A DNA stretch of 14,895 bases from Alcaligenaceae bacterium (lineage in GTDB: Bacteria > Pseudomonadota > Gammaproteobacteria > Burkholderiales > Burkholderiaceae_B). The translations under genes were made by a program, and so were the position numbers. The notes under the pieces were generated by a model. It did no database searches, had not been told where the DNA came from, and worked only from the letters and a program-made list of their open reading frames with translations. This document shows, one piece after another, positions 9,475-14,895 of this stretch. How positions within the stretch are numbered: position 1 is the stretch's first letter; every line of letters begins with the position of its first letter. Where the stretch lies: positions 1-14,895 of the forward strand of contig JAJUJN010000016.1 in the NCBI GenBank assembly GCA_029265335.1, read 5' to 3'.

Positions 9475-10158
9475 TTAGCGCAGACCGGCAGCGTAGTCGG
9501 CAACGGCAGCGATTTCGGCGTCGCTCATGCGCGCCGCGATATCGACCATGGCTTCGTCGTTGTTGCGCTCTCCGCTGCGAAAGAGTTGCAACTGTTCTGC
9601 TATGTAGCTGTTGAATTGGCCGCTCAGATAAGGGTACTGCGCGGGGATGCCGCTGCCGGTAGCGCCGTGGCAGGCTGCACAGGCCGGCACGCCCTTCTCG
9701 GCGATGCCACCACGCCAGATCTTCTGGCCGAGTTCAACCAGATCGGGATTGGTGGCGGTGGCTGCCTCGGTGAGCGTCTGCTGAGACAAATACAAGGAGA
9801 TGTCGGCGATGTCTTCGTTGGTGAGGTTCTGCGCCCTGGGGTTCATGATGGGGCTGATGCGCGCAGGCGCCTCGGCATCGGGCAGCTGCCGGAGATCGAT
9901 GAGCTGCGCGTGCAGATAGCCGTAGTGCTGCCCGGCCAGCTTGGGGTTGGCGGGCAAGGTGCTGTTGCCGCCCTCGCCGTGACAGCTGGCACAGGAAATA
10001 ATGCCACGCGCCGCGTCGCCCTGTTCGTATAGGGTGCCGCCCCTTTCGGCATCAGGGCTGGGAAAACCTTGGGGCTGGGCAGCAAATGATGGCACGGTGA
10101 GCGATGCACCAAGCATCAGGCCACTTGCCACAAGCATCCGGGACAGCACACGCTTCAT
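9475..10158 (-). CDS. Periplasmic diheme cytochrome c4
   Basis: This electron carrier probably passes electrons from the bc1 complex or other donors to terminal oxidases, in the periplasm or on the outer face of the inner membrane. The 227-residue precursor has a signal peptide (MKRVLSRMLVASGLMLGASL, then VPSFAA), probably cut near residue 26-27. Two class I haem sites follow: CASCH (56-60), with Met105 as likely axial ligand, and CAACH (160-164), with Met204. The duplicated layout and about 200-residue mature length are those of c4. The open frame extends to 10209, but ATG 10158 is preferred: it begins the signal peptide and has GAGG upstream, whereas the longer version puts a non-signal stretch in front. 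The haem lyase genes resB-ccsB lie downstream beyond a terminator, and an acyl-CoA dehydrogenase gene ends 102 bases upstream on the same strand. Its haems would be attached by that ResB-CcsB pair. Confidence 0.95.
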   Translation of the reverse strand: MKRVLSRMLVASGLMLGASLTVPSFAAQPQGFPSPDAERGGTLYEQGDAARGIISCASCHGEGGNSTLPANPKLAGQHYGYLHAQLIDLRQLPDAEAPARISPIMNPRAQNLTNEDIADISLYLSQQTLTEAATATNPDLVELGQKIWRGGIAEKGVPACAACHGATGSGIPAQYPYLSGQFNSYIAEQLQLFRSGERNNDEAMVDIAARMSDAEIAAVADYAAGLR

Positions 10159-10260
10159 GAGAACCTCGACGACCGACAACGATAAGGCACGCTTGTAGCC
10201 CGCCACCAACGGCGGACCCCTACCGGGAGCGCTACAAAGCTCTCGATTTTACTCGAATTT

Positions 10261-12024
10261 TCACAGATCCACCGGGATTTCTGCCAAAGGCTCCTCGGCC
10301 GCCCGAATTCTTGCATGATACAGCGAACATTCGGGCAGCAGATACCGGAAGCAATGCTCGGCCGCACTGCGCTTGGCGGCCAGGAAATCGCCCGCTTCGC
10401 CCTCGCCGGCGGCAGCCACGCGATCGGTACGCAACCAGGCATGGGCAATGAGCACCACCGCCACCAACCGCAGGTAGTCGTCGGCCACGCGATAAGGGTA
10501 CTCGGCGTCGCTGGCAGCTCGCTCCAGGATATGCGTGGTGATTTGGTGCAGATTGTCGATCTGTTGTCGCAGCGCTTCGGCGAACCGCGGATTCACGCCC
10601 GGTGCACTGCAGTCGTCGCGCATGATTTGCAGCAAGCTCTGCAGGCGCTGCCCGCCATCGCCAACCACCTTGCGCACCAGGAGGTCGATGGCCTGAATCT
10701 CGTTGGTGCCCTCGTAGATGAGCGCGATTCGGCTGTCGCGCAGGGTTTGCTCCACCGCATATTCGTGAATATAGCCATAGCCGCCGAATATCTGCAGCGC
10801 ATCGCTCGAGAGCTGAAAACCGGCTTCGGTCAGGTAAGACTTGACGATGGGGGTGAGCAGCGCCAGCAACCCTTCGGCCTGGCTGCGCGAGGCGTCGTCG
10901 GGGTGTTGTTCGGCCTGATCAATGAGGTGGGCGGTCCAGTAGGCCAACACTCGCCCACCTTCCACCACGCAACGCTGATTGAGCAGGCTGCGGCGTACTG
11001 CAGGATGCGCCAGAATGGGATCGGCCGCTTGCTCGGGCTGCGCGCGCACCGGTGCCCGTGATTGCACGCGTTCGGCCGCGTAGCGCAGCGCCCGCTCATA
11101 CGACGCACCGGCATGGCCCAGCCCTTGCAGGCCCACTTGCAAACGCGCCGAGTTCATCATCACAAACATGGCCTGCAAGCCCCGATGGGGCTCGCCCACG
11201 ATCCAGCCTTTGGCCGCTTCGAAGCGCATGCTGCAGGTGGCGCTGCCCTTGATGCCCATCTTGTGTTCGATACCATCGCAGTACAAGGTGTTGGCTTGGC
11301 CGCCAAGATCTTCGGGCAGAATCTTGGGCACCAGAAACAACGAGATGCCACGTGTGCCGGCCGGTGCATCGGGCAGACGTGCGAGCACCAGATGAACGAT
11401 GTTGTCGGTGAGATCTTGCTCGCCGCCAGAAATGAAAATCTTGTTGCCGGTGATGGCATAGCTGCCATCTTCGAGTGGTTCGGCACGCGTACGCATCAAG
11501 CCCAGGTCGGAACCCGCCTGGGGCTCGGTAAGACACATGGTGCTGGCCCATTCGCCGCTCACCAACTGCGGCAAATAACGCGCTTTCAATTCTTCTGAGC
11601 CATAGGCATGCAAACAAGCGTAAGCGCCGTGCAGGAGCCCTGCGTACATGCTCCAGGCGTGGTTTGCTGCCGCAGTCATTTCCAGCAGCGTGGCGTTGAG
11701 CGAATTGGGCAAGCCCTGCCCACCCACCTCGGGGTCGCAGGCCAGCGCCGGCCAGCCGCTCTCGACATAGGCGCGCCAGGCCTCGCGATACCCCGCCGGC
11801 GTGCTGACCTTGCCATCGTGGTAACGACAGCCCTCCAGATCTCCCGGTGCGTTGGTGGGCGCGAGGATGTCACGGGTAAACCGCCCGGCTTCTTCGAGCA
11901 CCTGACGCGCAGTGTCAGCGTCGAGATCGGCAAAATGCGGCATCTGCGCCCAGGCCCTCGGCAACTGAAGCACCGAGTCGAGAACAAACCACATGTCGCG
12001 CAAGGGGGGAAGGTAAGAGGTCAT
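10261..12024 (-). CDS. Acyl-CoA dehydrogenase, long DmdC/FadE-like type
   Basis: This FAD flavoenzyme oxidises an acyl-CoA to the 2-enoyl-CoA, passing electrons to electron-transfer flavoprotein. The 587-residue length, with extra N- and C-terminal domains, fits the subgroup that includes 3-methylmercaptopropionyl-CoA dehydrogenase (DmdC) and FadE-type enzymes. Visible elements in order are an N-terminal segment (YLPPLRDMWFVLDSVL, residues 4-19), an all-helical domain, the FAD/substrate loop MCLTEPQAGSDL (163-174), FISGGEQDLTDNIVHLVLA, the core helical domain with FGGYGYIHEY, and IYEGTNEIQAIDLL with Glu438 in the catalytic-base position. A C-terminal helical domain follows. The substrate cannot be read from the sequence. 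The ATG at 12024 agrees with the family N-terminus; AGG is about 8 bases upstream. It is divergent from engB and upstream of c4. No beta-oxidation partner gene is adjacent, so the pathway is unknown. Confidence 0.93.
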   Translation of the reverse strand: MTSYLPPLRDMWFVLDSVLQLPRAWAQMPHFADLDADTARQVLEEAGRFTRDILAPTNAPGDLEGCRYHDGKVSTPAGYREAWRAYVESGWPALACDPEVGGQGLPNSLNATLLEMTAAANHAWSMYAGLLHGAYACLHAYGSEELKARYLPQLVSGEWASTMCLTEPQAGSDLGLMRTRAEPLEDGSYAITGNKIFISGGEQDLTDNIVHLVLARLPDAPAGTRGISLFLVPKILPEDLGGQANTLYCDGIEHKMGIKGSATCSMRFEAAKGWIVGEPHRGLQAMFVMMNSARLQVGLQGLGHAGASYERALRYAAERVQSRAPVRAQPEQAADPILAHPAVRRSLLNQRCVVEGGRVLAYWTAHLIDQAEQHPDDASRSQAEGLLALLTPIVKSYLTEAGFQLSSDALQIFGGYGYIHEYAVEQTLRDSRIALIYEGTNEIQAIDLLVRKVVGDGGQRLQSLLQIMRDDCSAPGVNPRFAEALRQQIDNLHQITTHILERAASDAEYPYRVADDYLRLVAVVLIAHAWLRTDRVAAAGEGEAGDFLAAKRSAAEHCFRYLLPECSLYHARIRAAEEPLAEIPVDL

Positions 12025-12033
12025 TGCTGCAGC

Positions 12034-12063
12034 CTGATAGACTCAGAAGAAACCACATAGAAT
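12034..12063 (+). promoter_or_regulatory. Candidate promoter for engB, overlapping the divergent region
   Basis: CTGATA (12034-12039, four of six matches to TTGACA), an 18-base spacer and TAGAAT (12058-12063, five of six matches to TATAAT) make a reasonable sigma-70 promoter pointing to engB. Transcription would start about base 12070, inside the hexanucleotide repeat, giving a leader of roughly 90 bases. Confidence 0.35.
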
Positions 12064-12090
12064 ACCAACACCAACACCAACACCAACACC
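12064..12090. repeat. Perfect hexanucleotide tandem repeat (ACCAAC)4.5
   Basis: Four perfect ACCAAC units plus ACC cover 27 bases with no interruption, in the 137-base region between the divergent acyl-CoA dehydrogenase and engB genes. On the minus strand each unit reads TTGGTG/GTTGGT, so a TTG-containing -35-like hexamer recurs every six bases in front of TATTCT (12064-12059). The tract lies outside both preferred coding regions. Such short repeats can change copy number by strand slippage. Confidence 0.9.
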
Positions 12091-12161
12091 GATGCCGGCC
12101 GGTGCCGTCGGCAGCCTCCGCGCATCTGCAGGGGTTCTGCCTTTCTCAAAGAGTCATCTCC

Positions 12162-12785
12162 GTGTCCTTGTTGCATCAAGCCAGATTTGCCACTTCGGCC
12201 GCCCGTCTCGATCAATTGCCGCCACCCGGCCCACCTGAGGTGGCCTTCGTCGGTCGTTCCAACTCGGGCAAATCGAGCGCCATCAACGTACTGGCCAACC
12301 AGAAGCGCTTGGCTTTCTCAAGCCGCACCCCCGGTCGCACCCGCCTGATCAATATGTTTGCTTTGCCCGACCCTCTCGATCCAGACGCCGCCCTCGGTTA
12401 CCTGGTCGACCTCCCGGGCTATGGTTACGCGGCCGTTGCCCGCGACGCCAAAGCCGAGTGGGCCGAAGTATTGGCGCGCTACCTGCGCGAACGCAGCTCG
12501 CTGGCTGCAGTGGTGCTCATGCTCGACATTCGGCGCGGGCTCACCACCCAGGATCGCCAGCTGGTTGATTGGATTGCACCGGCACGGTTGCCCGTGCTGA
12601 GCTTGCTCACCAAGGCCGACAAGTTTCCCTACGGTCAACGACTCAAGGCTGTGAGCGCCATCGAGCGCGACCTCCGCGAGGTGGGCTCGCTTGCCGTCGT
12701 GCCTTTTTCGGCCACGCACCGCATCGGCCTAGAAGAAGCCGCCCAACATATCGAGAACTGGATTTCGCCGCAGGTTGTCCCATGA
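12162..12785 (+). CDS. engB: Ribosome biogenesis GTP-binding protein EngB (YsxC/YihA)
   Basis: This small essential GTPase is needed for large ribosomal subunit assembly and acts in the cytoplasm. Numbered from GTG 12162, the 207-residue product has the P-loop GRSNSGKSS (31-39), the switch region SSRTPGRTRLIN (53-64), DLPGYGY (83-89), TKAD (150-153) and SAT in the G5 position near the C-terminus. The frame is open to 12024, but the family begins SLLHQARFxTSAARL, which matches GTG 12162. The upstream extension would encode a repetitive HQHQHQH tract from the hexanucleotide repeat. AAAGAG lies about 8 bases before the GTG. The gene is divergent from the acyl-CoA dehydrogenase, and hemB follows 45 bases after its stop, so the two may share a transcript. 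All GTP-binding motifs are intact. Confidence 0.95.
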   Translation: MSLLHQARFATSAARLDQLPPPGPPEVAFVGRSNSGKSSAINVLANQKRLAFSSRTPGRTRLINMFALPDPLDPDAALGYLVDLPGYGYAAVARDAKAEWAEVLARYLRERSSLAAVVLMLDIRRGLTTQDRQLVDWIAPARLPVLSLLTKADKFPYGQRLKAVSAIERDLREVGSLAVVPFSATHRIGLEEAAQHIENWISPQVVP

Positions 12786-12788
12786 TAG

Positions 12789-13844
<1,056 letters not shown>

Positions 13845-13862
13845 CGCCAGCCCCCGGATTCC

Positions 13863-13884
13863 AGGCGCCGTCCGTCGGTCGCCT
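13863..13884 (+). other. Hairpin after hemB
   Basis: AGGCGCCG (13863-13870), loop TCCGT, then CGG-T-CGCCT (13876-13884) form an 8-bp stem with one bulged T, 18 bases after the hemB stop. CACCCACTC follows instead of a T-tract. It is a possible weak terminator or mRNA 3'-end structure; fumC begins 50 bases later. Confidence 0.35.
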
Positions 13885-13933
13885 CACCCACTCATAAGGC
13901 TCATTCTTTCAAAGCAGCGCTCCAGGAGGAAGC

Positions 13934-14895
13934 ATGACCACCCGCCAAGAACATGACACTTTCGGCCCCATCGACGTGCCCGCCGAGCACCTTTGGGGAG
14001 CACAAACGCAACGCTCTCTGCACTTTTTCGCCATCTCCACCGAACGCCTGCCATCGGCTCTCATCCAGGCGCTGGCCCGCGTAAAACGGGCCGCCGCCGA
14101 AACCAACGCCGACTTGGGCGAGCTCGACCAGCGTTTGGCCGACGCCATCGTGCAAGCCGCCAACGAAGTGATCGACGGTCGCTGGTCCGATGAGTTTCCG
14201 CTCTCCGTTTGGCAGACCGGCTCGGGCACCCAGAGCAACATGAACATGAACGAGGTGCTGGCCAACCGGGCTTCGGAACTGTTGGGCGGGCCGCGAGGCA
14301 ACGATCGCCTGGTGCACCCCAACGATCACGTGAACCGCGGGCAGTCGTCCAACGACGTCTTCCCCACCGCCATACATGTGGCCGCCGCCGTGCAGGTACA
14401 AAACCATTTGCTGCCCAGCCTGAATGCCCTGCACGCAACTCTGCAGAACAAAAGCCACGAGTTCAACGATATCGTCAAAATCGGGCGCACCCATTTGCAG
14501 GACGCCACCCCTCTCACCCTGGGCCAGGAGATCTCGGGCTGGGCGGCCCAGCTGCAAATGGCCACCGAACAGATCAAAAGCGCCAACACCCACCTGCTGG
14601 AGCTCGCCATCGGCGGCACCGCGGTAGGCACCGGTCTCAACGCCCACCCCGATTTCGGCGACGGTGTTGCGAAACGTCTGGCGCAGCAAACGGGCCTGGC
14701 CTTTCATTGCGCGCCAAACCACTTTCAGGCCCTCGCCAGCCATGAAGGCATGCTGTTCGCCCACGGCGCTCTCAAAACCCTCGCTGCCGCCCTGCTCAAG
14801 ATCGCCAACGACGTCCGCTGGCTGGCCAGCGGCCCGCGCTCGGGATTGGGTGAGCTTCGCATACCCGAGAACGAACCGGGCAGCTCCATCATGCC
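13934..14895 (+). CDS. fumC: Class II fumarate hydratase, 3' end outside window
   Basis: FumC interconverts fumarate and malate in the TCA cycle and is the iron-independent, oxygen-stable fumarase, a cytoplasmic homotetramer. The frame is open from ATG 13934 to the window end, giving 320 complete codons of an expected 460 or so. Motifs are [18 protein letters not shown] near the N-terminus, [14 protein letters not shown] (95-108), [19 protein letters not shown], and [16 protein letters not shown] with active-site His187. The first residues of the fumarase signature, GSSIM, sit exactly at the edge. AGGAGGA lies 3 bases before the ATG, a strong ribosome site. Related lyases (aspartase, argininosuccinate lyase) share some motifs, but the whole pattern fits fumarase. 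It lies 89 bases after hemB on the same strand, so co-transcription or a separate promoter are both possible. Confidence 0.95.
   Translation, partial: MTTRQEHDTFGPIDVPAEHLWGAQTQRSLHFFAISTERLPSALIQALARVKRAAAETNADLGELDQRLADAIVQAANEVIDGRWSDEFPLSVWQTGSGTQSNMNMNEVLANRASELLGGPRGNDRLVHPNDHVNRGQSSNDVFPTAIHVAAAVQVQNHLLPSLNALHATLQNKSHEFNDIVKIGRTHLQDATPLTLGQEISGWAAQLQMATEQIKSANTHLLELAIGGTAVGTGLNAHPDFGDGVAKRLAQQTGLAFHCAPNHFQALASHEGMLFAHGALKTLAAALLKIANDVRWLASGPRSGLGELRIPENEPGSSIM

Noticed and set aside
10159..10209. Earlier start for cytochrome c4 at 10209
   Set aside because: It would put 17 residues in front of a standard signal peptide. ATG 10158 has GAGG upstream.
10200..10215. CCGCC-ACCAAC-GGCGG inverted repeat upstream of c4
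   Set aside because: It is a 5-bp stem only, without a T-tract, in a GC-rich spacer. It is not enough to call an operator or terminator, although its loop happens to match the repeat unit at 12064.
12024..12161. N-terminal extension of EngB encoding HQHQHQH
   Set aside because: The frame is open, but the family begins at SLLHQARF (GTG 12162). The extension is only the translation of the hexanucleotide repeat and overlaps the start of the divergent gene.
13901..14764. A 287-codon minus-strand open frame
   Set aside because: It is antisense to fumC, which has a strong ribosome site and all fumarase motifs.

Overview
This window is a GC-rich (judged by eye) chromosomal segment carrying mostly housekeeping genes. 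The gene set points to a beta-proteobacterium, probably Burkholderiales and perhaps Alcaligenaceae-like. The markers are the holC / small acidic protein / valS block, a System II (ResB-CcsB) cytochrome c maturation pair next to a diheme cytochrome c4, and a magnesium-type HemB. The genus cannot be fixed from the sequence alone. I see no rRNA, tRNA, CRISPR array, transposase, integrase or phage gene, and nothing that looks like a defence or secretion system.

Layout. Bases 1-3817 (+) hold the 3' part of holC (DNA polymerase III chi), a small acidic protein overlapping it by ATGA, and valS (valyl-tRNA synthetase) behind its own candidate -10 box. Bases 3818-3949 form a 132-base spacer with three successive hairpins. 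It leads into 3950-5206 (+), a single gene fusing S-adenosylmethionine decarboxylase (SpeD) to spermidine synthase (SpeE). After a convergent junction, 5369-10158 is read on the minus strand in the order cytochrome c4, terminator, resB, ccsB, and an unrecognised two-helix membrane protein. Upstream of c4 on the same strand, 10261-12024, lies a long acyl-CoA dehydrogenase of the DmdC/FadE type. A divergent region at 12025-12161 carries a perfect hexanucleotide repeat. From there the plus strand carries engB (ribosome-assembly GTPase), hemB (porphobilinogen synthase) and the 5' two thirds of fumC (class II fumarase), which runs off the end of the window.

How the genes fit together. ResB and CcsB export haem and attach it covalently to CXXCH cytochromes. 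The adjacent c4 is a natural substrate, and HemB supplies the haem pathway, so 5.4-13.8 kb has a cytochrome/haem theme. The acyl-CoA dehydrogenase separates c4 from engB, which I recall as divergent near-neighbours in many Burkholderiales, so it looks like an insertion into that layout. The SpeD-SpeE fusion puts both dedicated steps of spermidine synthesis in one polypeptide.

The items most worth a second look are the fusion gene and its structured leader, the (ACCAAC)4 tract between divergent promoters, the unknown membrane protein downstream of ccsB, and the terminator that forces a later start for resB.
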